This document shows, in pieces, positions 23,996 to 36,500 of a DNA stretch of 64,000 nucleotides. Every line of letters starts with the position of its first letter. Position 1 is the stretch's first letter. Where the stretch lies: assembly GCA_013398055.1 (NCBI GenBank), contig VZRS01015024.1:429631-493630 (forward strand), given 5' to 3'. Both the position numbers and the translations under genes were made by a program. The notes beneath the pieces are model-generated. The model did not search any database, was not told the DNA's origin, and saw nothing but the letters and a program-made list of their open reading frames with translations. The stretch is from Ifrita kowaldi. Taxonomy: Eukaryota > Chordata > Aves > Passeriformes > Cinclosomatidae.

Positions 23996-24065
23996 GGGTG
24001 TTTTGGTTTGGTGGAGTTTTTGGGGTTGTGGTTTTTGGTTGGCTGGGGGTTTTTGTGGGGGGAAG
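23996..24065 (+). repeat. G/T-rich tract with G-runs
   Basis: The plus strand alternates T-runs with G-runs of 2 to 6 (GGGGTGTTTTGG, TTTTTGGGGTTGTGG, GGCTGGGGG, TGTGGGGGG). Several G-runs are close enough for a possible G-quadruplex on the non-transcript strand. No gene is present. Confidence 0.7.
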
Positions 24066-27000
24066 GAGAACCTAGATATTTCCAGACACACTACAAGAGG
24101 TTATAGTGCTGTTTAAAGCTCACATAACTCCTAGAGAATAATGCCGTGCAGAGTTATTAACTCTTCCATTACCACTGGTATTTCATAACAAAATATTGGG
24201 ATTGCACAGAAGCATTGACAAAGTCCTACTTGCATCCATTAATCCGAGGTGGTTTCTCTGCACTGTCTTTCACTGGAATTTCTACATGGCAGTCTCTCCT
24301 TTGTACAAATGTGGGATTCAGCTCAGTTGCAGCACCAAGAGCAATATTGCATAACTTCTGATGCACTTATGTTTTAAGCAATGACGTAATCCCTCCATGG
24401 AACATGTGTGTAAATGATGAAGTGCTCGCACGTGGGATGCTGAACTGGCAGGCACAGCTCTGAACTGCTCCTATATTAACCCCTCCTTGGATATTTTACT
24501 GCTAGAGGTTTAGCATTAAAAGCAGTTTACACTCCTTTCAAAAAAGACTACATCGACAAACTGAGTTGAGAAAACTAAGTGTTTTTGAAAAGAAAAATAA
24601 ATTACCTGAAAAGCCTAAAATCAGATTTAAGATTTGTTAGAAAGCCTACGGCAAAAGAACAAATAACCTGGTGTTTTATTTGCACACTTTCATAAGCCTG
24701 CACAGCCTGATGCCGCAGTTCTTTGTTCTCTCCCTCCCTGTTTCATCTGAAAATATAAACTTCAGCTTCTATCACAGTACTGGGAAACAACTGAAAGCTG
24801 ATTTAAAGGTCTGAAACGACAAACATTTTAACTTACTTTAGATATGTAAGGTAGTAACTCACATCCAAGCTTGGCCTTGAGTTCATTATGCAGTGACATT
24901 TGTTTTAACAAGAAAGGAGGCTCTAGCTTTTATCCCAATGCCTCCTGAAGCGGGCACAGTGCTTCCCTTGTACCTAAACAACATTCCAACAAACCAGAGT
25001 GAGGTTTTACTAATTTGGCTGAAGTCTCTCTGCAGTTATTTGCCTCGAGTGTGGTATTACAGTTATTAACTTCACTGTGCACATTACCTTCACAGCTTAG
25101 GATGCAAAGAGGGAAAGAGTTGCACTTGGCTTGCAAGATAATGTGCAAAAGGCAAAGTTTAATGAAAAAGTGTGAAACTAAACTGCCAGGCAATGAATGC
25201 CAGCAGTGCCCTGTGCTAGTTATTGCTTCCTACCTTTCAGTGCCTTCAGTACCTCTATGTTTCTTGCTATTCTCCTTGGATATGAATTTGACATGCTCTG
25301 TACTTGTGTTTGGGATAGATTAATGAAAAATAGCATGCAGTAAATGTTTTGGTAACAATCTAGTTTAAGTTTTTAAAAGTTACTAAAAAACATGAAGGAA
25401 TTAGTAAAAAGTAAAATCAGATGAAAAAAGTACAAACAGAAAATGGAGTAGATTTTTATTGACCAACTTAAAATGCATCAGTGATAAGGAGAGGAAAAAT
25501 AGAAAAACAAAAAGCAAAACAAAAGACCACAAAGCCAGAAACAGCAAATAAGAGGTGTAATAAAATAATAGCAGCTCAAGAGAGAAAGAAAAGAAATAAG
25601 TTGGTAACTTCAAGATATGATATAGATAAAAAAGAGCAAGCAACTAAAGAAAATAGAACAGGAATGAAAATACAGGAATTACAGGAAGAAAAAAGAGCAA
25701 GAGAAGTCCTTTTTAAAAATGACTGGTGGAAGAGACCCCACAACTACACCTGCTCTGTGAGTTCAATTTATCTTGCATTTCCCCTTCCCAGCTTTTTTTA
25801 ACTTCCCAAAATATTCCCTGCTCCAACTCTCTGAACATCTTCCTGCTTAGGGCCACTAAGTTTCCAGGAGCTGAAGGGATTCTAAGGGTGGCTGTTACCC
25901 AAAAGCTATTTCAAGGCTGTCTGCATTCTGAGCACACACACATCCCATAACCTCCTTATGGCTGTCGAAATACAAAGGGACACATCAGGGAGGGAGAATT
26001 TAGAAATGAAAAGGAGTAAGGAATATAGGTGAAATCTGAACTCCCATTTACCCATTTCCTAAATAGCTTCAATGCCCATCAACAAGCTCTGCTGGTGAGT
26101 AACATGACATTCACCTGCTCCCAAGGCATTAGGCATTCCAGATCCATACAAACAGATGGGGAAACATATGAGCATATACAGTTAGGGTTCAGATAGCTAG
26201 CAAACCCACCAGGAACTCCCCCTCTCCAACATTAAGAGTTACCCATGGCTAGTTTTAAGCCATCCGTGTCCCCCATGAGAGCACCAATGACAGCGCAGCA
26301 GAAAGGGCTCGAAACAAGAACAAGACAGGTCAGTATTTTGGGAAGGGAGAGGGAAAATCCCAACAGCTTATGCCTGTTTGGAAAGTGTTTGTGGAACTAC
26401 AGCATCTGACCATTTAGGATTTGGCAATCTACTCATGCTTTTATACCGCTGAATAAATCTTTAAAAGACAATTAACAGCATTCCTAAGGAGCAGTAACTA
26501 CAACACAGTGAAAAAGCATGTTGAGAGCAAAAGTCACTGCCTCTCAATCTGGTCTTTAGTTCACCACGCTGGGGGAGATCTCAGACCTCCAGAACATGAG
26601 GCTTTGGCACACCCTGAGCTCTACTGCACCAGTGCCAATCAGAGCAAACCATGCCAGTGCCAATTCTTTCATTAATGATGGAATCAGTCATGAAGTGCTT
26701 TAAACTGTTCACTCCCCTCCCTAAATCTTCAGTGTTATGGGATCTCTTTGTCAACCTGAACAAATGGCTTGCTTTAAGATGCTACAGAAGATTTTTATCT
26801 GTTTGTATGTTTTCTAAACATTTATTTCAAAACACTTTAACCCTCCTCATCACTAGAGCAAGGCTGCAGCATCTGGTGTTCATTAAAACCAGGAAATTCC
26901 TGTTTTGCTCTTATGAAACTGTTGAGAGTTGATAATTGTTTTGTTGAGTTTTTTTTTTAATTTAGCTTTGCAATAAGGTATTTTAGAAAACTCGTATTAA

Positions 27001-28560
27001 ATAATAAATTTGATTTAGCAAATTTTTTAAATCTGCTTATGCTAAATTCAGACACCAATCTTCTGCAATTCAAAAAAAAGTCAGAAAATATTTATCAAGT
27101 GTAATTTGCTTAATTACCATTATGATAATTTATAGGTAGCATTTTGGACTCATCAATTCAAAAGTTGTAATCCATATAACAGAAAAGCTATATGGAAGTT
27201 CACGAGTCATTTACTCTTGGTGCTTCAGCTTCCCTGTAGCATATTTTTTTTCTACAAGATCATGGAAAGATTCTGGATCTTGTACAGAACTTAATCTTCA
27301 CATCCTTGCTGAACCTCACTATGCACACCTTGGCTGTAAATTTCAATACCTTTGTGTTTCAATTCAAAACAAAACATGGTCTGTCCTTATTGATTTAGTA
27401 TCAGTGGTGCCTAATTACAAACTGTCAACAGCAGTGAGAAGAATGATACATTAAGCCCTAAGTGTTTCATGACAGATTAACCAATATCACAAAAGCAATG
27501 TTTTCCTAGTGACTGTTTTTCCCCTGTATTTGGAGGAAAGCTGTGGATGCTCTAAGGCCACAACACACAGAATGTGAAGCTACTGAAACTGCAGGCAAAT
27601 TATACTGCAAAACAACATGAAAAATCTGGTATGTCTTGATTATGATCGGGCCCAGCGTAGGGCTGGGGTAAAACACCGTCCATCCATAGCTGCTGCTCCC
27701 TCACTGCATGACTCAGGCACTCAGCTCCCAGCCAAGGAGACAGGCACAGATAGCATGGCCTGAGTTCAAGTCCCCGGAGAGCCAGCCAGTTATTTGTTGC
27801 AGACTCTCCTCTCAATCACCAAATGTCATTAAGTGAAGCTAAGAGTATGTTAAACACTTGGAATATTTCCCCCTATATAAACAGCTGCCATAGCTGCAAA
27901 TGGAAAGTTACAGAATTGCAAACAATTGGTACTAAGTGTAAACAGAACATATAAACTACACTTTATTTCACAAGAAATAGGAACCTCGGGGTCAAGGGGG
28001 TTCTTTGTACACATGCTGTAATTTACCATCTTAGGTGTATAGATACGCAGCTTAGCACACCAGAGCTGGCCACAGAGTACAAGTCTGAACTCTACAGCCA
28101 CCCTGAAATCCACAGGCATTTGAAACACTTTTTTTAATAGTATAGCATATTGCTAAAATGTCTAGTTTACAGCCCATCACTATCCCACTATCTAAAGTTT
28201 CTTCTGGCATAAAGAATTTCCAGGATAATCATTCCCACTGCAGACACACTCAGTATGCCCAGCTGTAGTATGTGTTCCCTTTCCTCAATTTTTATCAGCT
28301 CGTAACTCTCAGCTGTTTAATTTCCCTTGGTATTCAAATTCATTCCATATACTGATAGAGCTTCACCACAATACCTTCTACTTGAGGTCACTAATAAAGA
28401 GGTTAAATTAATCTACTTTAAAGCTGCATCTCTAAGTATCAATGCAGAAACCCAGCCAACCCCCTCTTCTACCCCTCTTTTCTTGGCCTTTCATACATGC
28501 TTTTAATCTTCAGAACTAAATTTAAAGTTAGTTAAATTTAAATTTAAATTAGGGAAAAAA

Positions 28561-28842
28561 AGGTGCAGGCACCACTTCATTTTCTTCTTTTCTGTTCTCG
28601 GAAGAAAAACAACTCTCATGCCTGAGTTTCCTGAGGAGCTTTAGGTGTGCATCAATTCATAGCACCTCAGGCAGAGAGCGTACACAGAACTCCTCAGGTT
28701 NAGGTGCAGGCACCACTTTATTTTCTTCTTTTCTGTCCTCGGAAGAAAAACCAACTCTCATGCCTGAGTTTCCTGAGGAGCTTTAGGTGTGCATCAATTC
28801 ATAGCACCTCAGGCAGAGAGCGTACACAGAACTCCTCAGGTT
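28561..28842. repeat. tandem duplication split by one N
   Basis: A 140-bp unit (28561-28700) is followed by a single undetermined base at 28701 and a second copy (28702-28842). By eye they differ by two substitutions and one inserted C. Both begin AGGTGCAGGCACCACTT and end AACTCCTCAGGTT. A lone N exactly at the junction suggests an assembly join where both sides carry the same sequence, perhaps from two haplotypes. A real tandem duplication is possible but less likely. Confidence 0.9.
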
Positions 28843-28915
28843 TGCACCGAGACCTTATCACTCTTGCATCACTATAAATGTTAGTTTCACATATTAATGC
28901 CTACAGACATAACAC

Positions 28916-29077
28916 CTGCATTTTTCCAAGTCTGAATTCCTTCCCCAATTTTCCCCATTTAAGCGAGATTCTTTTTCCACACAAGTGGGGAAAAGAAAAA
29001 ATTAAATCAATTTGGACTTCAATACCATGTGGGAAAGTACTTCAGAGACCATCTCACTTTACACCATAAAAATTTTA
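28916..29077. repeat. unclassified dispersed repeat, copy 1
   Basis: About 162 bp that recurs in the same orientation at 33354-33515. Shared blocks include CTGAATTCCTTCCCC, GAGATTCTTTTTCCACACAA, GTGGGGAAAAGAAAA, GGACTTCAATACCA and CTCACTTTACACCA. Identity is roughly 90% by eye with one single-base indel in the A-run. In this copy the left arm of the internal hairpin has decayed (CCCCATTT instead of CCCCACTT). The family is not recognised. It could be a MITE, a SINE or LTR fragment, or a local segmental duplication. Confidence 0.85.
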
Positions 29078-29508
29078 TTAATCCTGCACCTTTCTAAAGA
29101 GATCAATTTTCTTCCCATGAAATCTTATTCATTTACTAAGGGTTAGCCCACACCTCCACCTCTACATTCTGTACATAACATACAGAGAAATTATCTGAAT
29201 TTCACTTTCTTCGTTTTTAATATGTATCAGCCAGAACAGAAGAAACATATACAATGTTAAAAATCACCCCAAATTCAATTTCTTCGTGCAGAAGAGAAAT
29301 TAAGTGTTGCTTTCAATCAGTCACAGCTACGACTCCTTAAGAACGGAACAAGAAGGTTTATTTCAAAGAGAGATGCTCCAGACTATGTACTTAGTTCACA
29401 CGAATAGGCTGGACTTCCAAAAGAAGCATAATTTAAAACATAATACTGGTCACTCCTAAGAAACAGCTCCACTTAGGTTTCTTGGAGAACCCAAACCAGC
29501 GTGCAGGC

Positions 29509-29525
29509 TGTCCCTGTCAGGGACA
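29509..29525. repeat. 17-bp palindrome TGTCCCTGTCAGGGACA
   Basis: Two exact 8-bp inverted arms (TGTCCCTG and CAGGGACA) with a single central T, lying about 425 bp downstream of exon 3 in transcript sense. It looks like a dimeric protein site but matches no factor I can name with confidence. Confidence 0.8.
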
Positions 29526-29950
29526 CAATGAGTGTTTACTGTTCTGCTGGGCTTGGCCAACACTCATCTTTGTACTCTACAGAAACAAACATAAAACCAC
29601 CCAGAACACCCACTCATCTAAAATGTTACCAGAAACACTGACTTTGGCTGCTGTACAATAAAGGAACTGTTCTGATTAGATACAGAATGGCACACATGCT
29701 TAATACATCAAGTACAACAGTATTGATTAAATGAAGTACTCACAGAATTGCAAGCTCCTTAAAATGGCTTTTGTATATCAAACACCTATATAAAGCCAAA
29801 ATAACTTCAATGTGAAATTTCTGTAAGAAACAGTAGACTGAAAATACTTCAGGTGACCAGTATCGATGCGTGACTAAAAATCCAATTCTTTATTCTGCAG
29901 TTTTACTACTCCAACAACTAATCCCACCTTGTAAGAACAAAATAAAATAC

Positions 29951-30020
29951 CTTTTTTCGATTTTGCTCCGATCTTCAACTTTGATGGCCAAGCAATCTGT
30001 GTATTTGTTTCTTCCATAAT
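29951..30020 (-). CDS. BICC1: BICC1 exon 3: core of the first KH domain
   Basis: A 70-nt exon reading IMEETNTQIAWPSKLKIGAK and then SKK plus the first base of an Asp codon. It is phase 0 on entry and phase 1 on exit. The acceptor is GTTTTCTTTTTAATAG and the donor AAAAAAG|GTATTT. It encodes the second helix and following strands of the N-terminal KH domain (residues 17-39 of the part seen here). The split Asp codon joins perfectly with exon 4 (DPHIKVSGKK). As its length is not a multiple of three, skipping it alone would shift the frame. It contains an in-frame Met (MEETNTQ) that could start a shorter product. It is isolated by 23.5 kb on one side and 12.2 kb on the other. Confidence 0.96.
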
Positions 30021-32519
30021 CTATTAAAAAGAAAACATTTTCAAAAAATTAAATTTTTATTTTTCTCCTGCAAAGGCATAAGTTCGTTTTCTGAAAATAT
30101 GATGTTTACCATTTTAAAATCTGTTGATTATTATTACTTTTAAATAGCACAAGCCATTGACTGCCTCTCTGGTTTTCTTGAGAACTTTCATCTGTTAATA
30201 AGTGTGGCTGAGTTCTGATCATTCAAAAGAATTCCACAGAGCAAACCCAAGATGCTCAACAGCTTCCATGAAGTTCAAATGACCACTAATAGCTACAGCA
30301 GGCTCTGCTTCCATCTCAGAGGGAATTTCAGACCTTTACAATTCAACACAAATATTTCTTTGGTTACCTTAAAATGGTTTTTAAGTAAAGCCTATCAAAT
30401 TTAAATTGAGTCTTTTGGAGTCTCTGTAAGTCAAGATATATTGGTTTGCCTCACCTTTACCCAAAAGCAGCTTTTCATTATAAGCTTATCCAGACTCCAG
30501 AATTTTCGGTTTAGCAGATCAGAGCAGACACCTGACAGCATTTATTTATTATGATACAGTGTGCAACCTATCTGTCCATCTCCAACCAGCCAACAGGGAA
30601 AAGCCGTGCACACACTCCTGCACTGTGAAAACCATGCAGTCACTCAGCTCGGTGTCAACTCTCATTCTGTTGCTGCCTTTGGCTCAGTGAAAATTCCACC
30701 AGCCCTATTACAGGCATATTATACTGAAATTTCATCCTGGCACAGAGCTACAGAGCTTCACTAACCCATTCAGCAGTAACACAGGAGAAGGAACTGCTTG
30801 ACACCAAAGGCTTCAGATATATGAATGGAAATCCAGCTCCTAGAAATGCTGGGCATGTCTACTGAGACTAAAGGACTTCTCTTTTATACTGAGATCTCAC
30901 CAACAAGCATGGTGAGCTCATACCTCTCATCCCACTTGAGATGGAATGAAAACAATTAAAATGTCAAAATAATTAGCAAAGCCACTTCCAAGAAGAAAAC
31001 TAATGCATTAAGAAAACAGCTACAACACCAGTAAGTGTTCCATAACAGTATAATTCAGAACTAAGGCAAATTTCTCTAACAGTTCTTAATTCTTATCTTC
31101 TGCATCCAAATCCCAAGGACACCACAACAACTTCCAGATTAGTACACCATGTGGAAAAACTGAAAGTGTCAGCCAGACTTCATTATACTATATTTTTGGT
31201 TTCAGCAACTATTGGATAATAAGTTACAGCTGAAATAAAACATTTCCAGGAGGGTGAAATTCTACCAGCAACATACATATACTTTTCACCATTTTTCAAT
31301 CCAGATGTGAAAAAAGCTATTTCAAAGAATTCACTTGTCTCTGATAAAAGGCTTTGGGTCAGGATTTTTTTTAAATTGTGCAACAGGCAGTGAAATACAT
31401 AGAAAATTGGAAGGCACCAGCTAAAAGGAAAAGGGAGATGCTAAAACAAAGAAGGGTGCAGGACTGAGTTAAAGAAGATCCAACATGAAAGGAACCACAA
31501 GAGAGGAGATAGAAGGAGAATGCATGTCATTCAAGACAAGCGTTACATCCCATCCATCCTTTACCCTCTCAATAAAGGTTGGAGACTTCTGTCTCAAAGA
31601 AATTAAATCCTCCCTGTTTCTTAGGCTAAACTAAAATAAAAGGAAAGCCCACAACTTCAGAGATGCACACTCCGGGGACATACGAGAAAGATGCATATGA
31701 GATCTTCAAAGGAAAAGCACTCTGACTGCCAGCCACTGAGATTTGGCTATCTAACATCCTTTAGCTCTTTGCAGAATGCAATGCTAAAAATTGCCACATT
31801 GGACCCAAAAGACAACTCAGTTTGGTCATTACAAAGACAAGTTAATCTCCTGTCTTAGTCAGGCAAAAAATAAAAAAGTCAGGATGCATTTAAATGAAGT
31901 GCATTTACTGAAGTATCAAAATGCTCGGTCTGCGCTGGCTTTCAACTCCAGGCTGTTAACTTTACAATAAATCAGGGCTTTCATAGGAACTCTTAAAAAG
32001 AAATTAAACTACACCTCTTACTTCTTAAAGTATTATTGTATTCAATTTCCTATTTATGTATTGTATTTATTATAACAGCAGAGCACCACAAAGCTCTGGA
32101 AAACAAGGAACTAAGCTTTTACTAGAGCACTTAAACTTGAAAGTAAAGATGATATTGAAAACTGCATAGATCACTGTTGCATCAACTTTTTTGTTCAGTT
32201 TTACCATTCAAACCCAGGCAGTTTTAAGTGCCAAGATTTTTTTTTTTCCCCTGAAATAAATTTGGAATCATTCCATGAAAACCTCAAGTGCATGTTGCAG
32301 TGGAACAGCTTTACTAGTGAAAACTCAGTGTTATGCCCCATACTGTGAAAACAGGGGTTCTGCTCTCACGTGAAGGAAAAAAGAGAACTCACAAGTACTC
32401 CAGCTATAATGCATGTGTTCAATTGTATAAATACTTGAGTTACATAACATCTAGAGGAAATTCAGCCTAGGGATGACTCAGAGTTCATGATCTCTGCAGA
32501 ACAGCACCTCTGCGTAGCT

Positions 32520-32546
32520 TCCCTTATTTTCATATAAAATAAGGGA
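32520..32546. repeat. 11-bp perfect stem with 5-nt loop
   Basis: TCCCTTATTTT is followed by the loop CATAT and then the exact complement AAAATAAGGGA. It can fold on either strand. On neither strand is the stem followed by a T-run, and the position is intronic, so a terminator-like role is not implied. Confidence 0.85.
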
Positions 32547-33353
32547 GAGAGCGAGTACTAATCAGTGCTCTCCTCACCTTGAGGGATCCAACTGACCACA
32601 GGGATCAGGCATATCTGGCAGCAAGGTTTAATCCCCCAGTAAACAACCTCATACTTCTTCTCAAAATGAGGGAAAACCTAAGAAACTGTCTTTCTACAAC
32701 TCTCCTTCCTCCTCTTTCCCCAAGTGTAATTGTAGTGTTTACGAGCCAAAATATGTAAGCTATTCTCAGTGGAGAAAAAACAGAAGAGGACAAGACACTG
32801 GAAGACACCAACAAAACAAATCAGACTGTACCCTGACCCTGAAAAAACTGGCTCTAGTTGCAAATCATTGGGCCCTCAAGAAAAAAAAAAGTCTAACTGT
32901 AAGGCAGCTGGAAGACAAGCTTTTGGCTTCCTTGTATTCCAGCTTGAAAAGTTTATCGTTTAAGCACTTTGGGGAGTTTTTACATTAAGACAGTAAGAAA
33001 TTATTTTTTTTTAATGCTGTATTTTTTGTTTAGCTGATTTTGGATGGAAACTGGAATGTCCTGAATGCAACAAAACCAACCAAACAAAACTCCCCCAAAG
33101 CCCACAAGTATTTCAGAATTCAAAGGAAATACTTTACACACAGTAGATGAACAACATATATAACAGACCTTTCTTCATTTAAAGCAAGCACATTAAACCA
33201 AAGTATTATTCTTTATAGTTAATGTTGGTAAGTTACCTATTTCTGACCTACCCACCTTTGGGATTTGGGTATCTTGGCCTTTACTGGCTCAGTTATTAAC
33301 CCCAGTGAAAGGAAAAATGGGTCAGACAGGAACCTGCATCTACTACTGAGTTT

Positions 33354-33515
33354 CTGCAATTTCCCAGCCTGAATTCCTTCCCCACTTTTCCCCACTTAAG
33401 TGAGATTCTTTTTCCACACAAGTGGGGAAAAGAAAAAAATGAAATCAGTTAGGACTTCAATACCACTTGGGAAAGTACCTCAGAGACAATCTCACTTTAC
33501 ACCACAAAAATGTTA
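33354..33515. repeat. unclassified dispersed repeat, copy 2, with perfect 13-bp hairpin
   Basis: The second copy of the ~162-bp repeat at 28916-29077, in the same orientation. Here an internal inverted repeat is perfect: CTTTTCCCCACTT (33385-33397) and AAGTGGGGAAAAG (33420-33432), with a 22-nt loop. The right part is shared through CTCACTTTACACCACAAAAA. I see no clear terminal inverted repeats or target-site duplication. The two copies flank BICC1 exon 3. Confidence 0.85.
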
Positions 33516-36500
33516 TGCCCAGACTCTGAATACTCGGCTTCAGAGACTTGAAATGCTCATCTTGCAGCTTTCAGAAAAGTCATCTTAGTCCCCTCAGTTT
33601 GTATGCACTAACAGCTGTGTCAACAAGTTTATTCTTATTGTTTATTTGAATCATGGAATATAACTCACATGAAAATTTAAAAAATATATATTCCATAGGA
33701 GCAGGAGAAGACCTGAAGGGAAGAGTCACAGCAGACAAGTGAAATCCTGCATAGGGTGATCCTTAGTTCTTCCTCTTGCAATGCATAAGGGGTGATGCAG
33801 CACAACCTGAGAGGATGACTAATCCCTGAACATGACTCTTGGCAGCAAGAACAGAGCAATGGGTGTAGCTGGAACCAGAATTATTGCATTTAATGGTTTG
33901 TTGTTTTTTTTGGTTTGGGGGGCAGGAGAAAGCAAGGCAAGAACAAGGATGGGAAGGAAGAACAAGACACAAAAGAGGGTTGTGTGAAGTTACTCATTGT
34001 GAATTCAAACTCCAAAACTGGTGAGGCCAGAGAAAGCACTTGCATTGCCAGAGCACATCAGTGGGGCAGCATCAAGGACTGCTGGTTTGGTGAGGAAATT
34101 TGAGGAGTATAAGGAGTTAAAGAAGAGATTACAAAACTTAGCCTGGTGCAAGTATGTAGCTCTTGTGGAAGTCTGGCCAACATTTTGGGTACAGCAATGG
34201 ATTCACATCCCAAGCTCTGATGTGGTTTCTTTTCCCCTGAGGTGATCTACATAAGGAATTCCAATCAAGAATTCACTGTTTGCCACAGCTACTACTCCAA
34301 GTTAGACAGTACAGCCTGACTCCACAGTGTTAGCACTAATTCTGCAGGTGAGGACAAGGGACTGCTCCTGAGGAGCAGCAATGGCACGTGGCCCCAGGCC
34401 CCCCATGCATCCCAGACTACACCATCCAGAGTTTCCAGTTTGTGCTTCTGCATGGCAAAAACCCTCATCCCCTATGCAGTGGCATCAGATCCAAAATAAA
34501 AACCAAAAAACACAGAAAATTCTTTAGTAAGTTTTTTCTCACTTCAGACTGTCAATACTGATAGCACTCACTGATCTAAGTGGGCACTGTGTAAAGTACA
34601 CAACCCAATGATGCACAGGGAGGACAAGCATCAAGCTCCAGCTGTGTGTCTGTACAGAAAGGAGCAGCAGGACAACAGGGCCTTCCCACACCCAAGGACA
34701 TGAGTGCCTGTGTGTCTTCAAGGGTAGGGCCCCTGATTTTCCCATTTTATACTCCAACTGTCAGAAACCCAGACACATTTTCAGAAAAGTACCTGTAGGT
34801 GACTGCTTGGCTAGTCCTTCTTCCCTAATTTCACCTGTCTCGGAAAAGTGTAATAGGTCATTATTTTAGATGATACCTATGGAATAAGCAATGTGGGTAA
34901 GGATCAATACTTTCATGTATGTTTTTGTTCATGCTTCCACTGCAAGTCATTTGCTTCAATACTGCAGGAAATTGATCTTCACCTACTCACTTGTCCACCT
35001 CTGTTACACTGATTTTTATTTCAAGTTTTTATTAAATGCTAAAATAACTATCAAAAAACATTAAAGTGTTTCTGACTGACATATCAAAAGGGAACAGAAG
35101 GAAAACTTGCCTGCTCTCCATTAGCATACTGCTACACAGCTTCATGTCAAGCTAAGCAAAACACCAACATGCTTCCCTACAACTTCTCATGGCCACTACT
35201 TTTGTGCAGACTTTGAGACTTCCACAGAGCACTGAACAGGCTGTTTGTTGTCAAGGACTAATCCTAGCCTCCACTGACTAACAAATTTACCATCTTCACA
35301 AGGTATCCACAGCTATTCCTAAAGACCTTATCAGGAATTAAGGCAAGCATGTGCAGGATAAAGAGGTATTGAAGCTAAAATTAGAGGTCAAGGTTAACAT
35401 CACAGGCAATGTATTCATCCATAGTTTTGATCAGTGTGCATCAAAACTTATATACTAAATACTTAAACTAATGAACAGATTATATACAAAAGCAATAAAG
35501 GCAGCAGAGTAAAAACCATCAGCTTTACAACTCAAACTTTCAGACTCACACATAAAAGCCCTAAATCACTAAAGATGGAATTGGGAAAGCTCCCTATGTG
35601 GATATGGCTTTGGAATTTTTATTGTTTCCCTTTCCAGTAAGGGATTTTTAGCCTAGAAGGGGTGAGAACACATGAATGTATGCATATTCACATGCACCTT
35701 TTTTTAACCTTCACTTCACCTGAAAAGAACTAAGATGATTTTTAAAACAAGGGTCTTGTTTAAGCAAATATTGCAGTACTGCTGCTGCATCCAAAAAGTG
35801 CACTAAGTGAACCTTCTGCAACAATAACACATTTACAGAACTTTGTACTTAACAAATACAGCAAATAAAGTTAAGTGAGAGTAAAAATCAATCAATCAAA
35901 TGCCCTTACCCTATGGAGAAACACCGAAGTCTTTTACCTGATTTAAACATTTTGTTTACCCTCAATGGAAATATTAGTCAAGGTTCACAGGTAACACTTT
36001 TGTTTTAAATAAATGACAAAGCATAGACAAAACAAAAAAAAAAATTAAGCATGCGAAAAAATTATCTATAAAAGTCTTTGTCTGTACAGCATTAATACAT
36101 TACACAAGTAACATAAAACAATTCTATGAAAAATGAAGTCCCGACAGAACACAGTTAGAACACCAATATGCATCCACCTCTCCTCTCTGAAAGCAAAATT
36201 AGCAATTCTCCTCCTTACAAGCCAGAAACCCAGTGTACGTTCTTGACTTGTACCATTCTCATACTTGTCTCCTCTTCATTAATTTTTCTCCCCCAAGGTA
36301 AAAAGTACAAAAATTTCTGAGAAAGAAATCCCTCCTCTATTTTAAGGGAGGCTTTAACTCTCTGAATGAAAAGCATTGAGCATCTCAGTTGTGACTGTGG
36401 TGACAAACCACTTAACCACTCCTTCTCTATCGCTTTACAATGCAAGAGATCTTGCACAGTGTTAAGGATAGCAATAAGGTGACAAAGTTGAACTTCATCA

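Larger units (their letters stand above)
6405..29950 (-). other. BICC1: BICC1 intron 3 (23.5 kb)
   Basis: A large intron between donor AAAAAAG|GTATTT (exon 3) and acceptor TTTTATAG (exon 4). It is mainly AT-rich unique sequence. Recognisable content: a perfect 22-bp palindrome (9019-9040), a candidate cryptic exon (13344-13491), a CpG-rich patch (15461-15730), a hexamer microsatellite (17131-17232), a pyrimidine-rich stretch (18826-19165), a CR1 fragment (23338-23530), G/T-rich tracts (11106-11158, 22390-22426, 23996-24065), a tandem duplication joined by an N (28561-28842) and one copy of an unclassified dispersed repeat (28916-29077). Plus- and minus-strand open frames here reach 154 codons at most and resemble nothing I know. 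Confidence 0.9.

Noticed and set aside
27740..27840. B-box-like GAGTTCAAGTCCCC suggesting a tRNA or MIR-type SINE
   Set aside because: No A box at the right distance, no acceptor stem and only a vague resemblance to the MIR core. Not enough to call.
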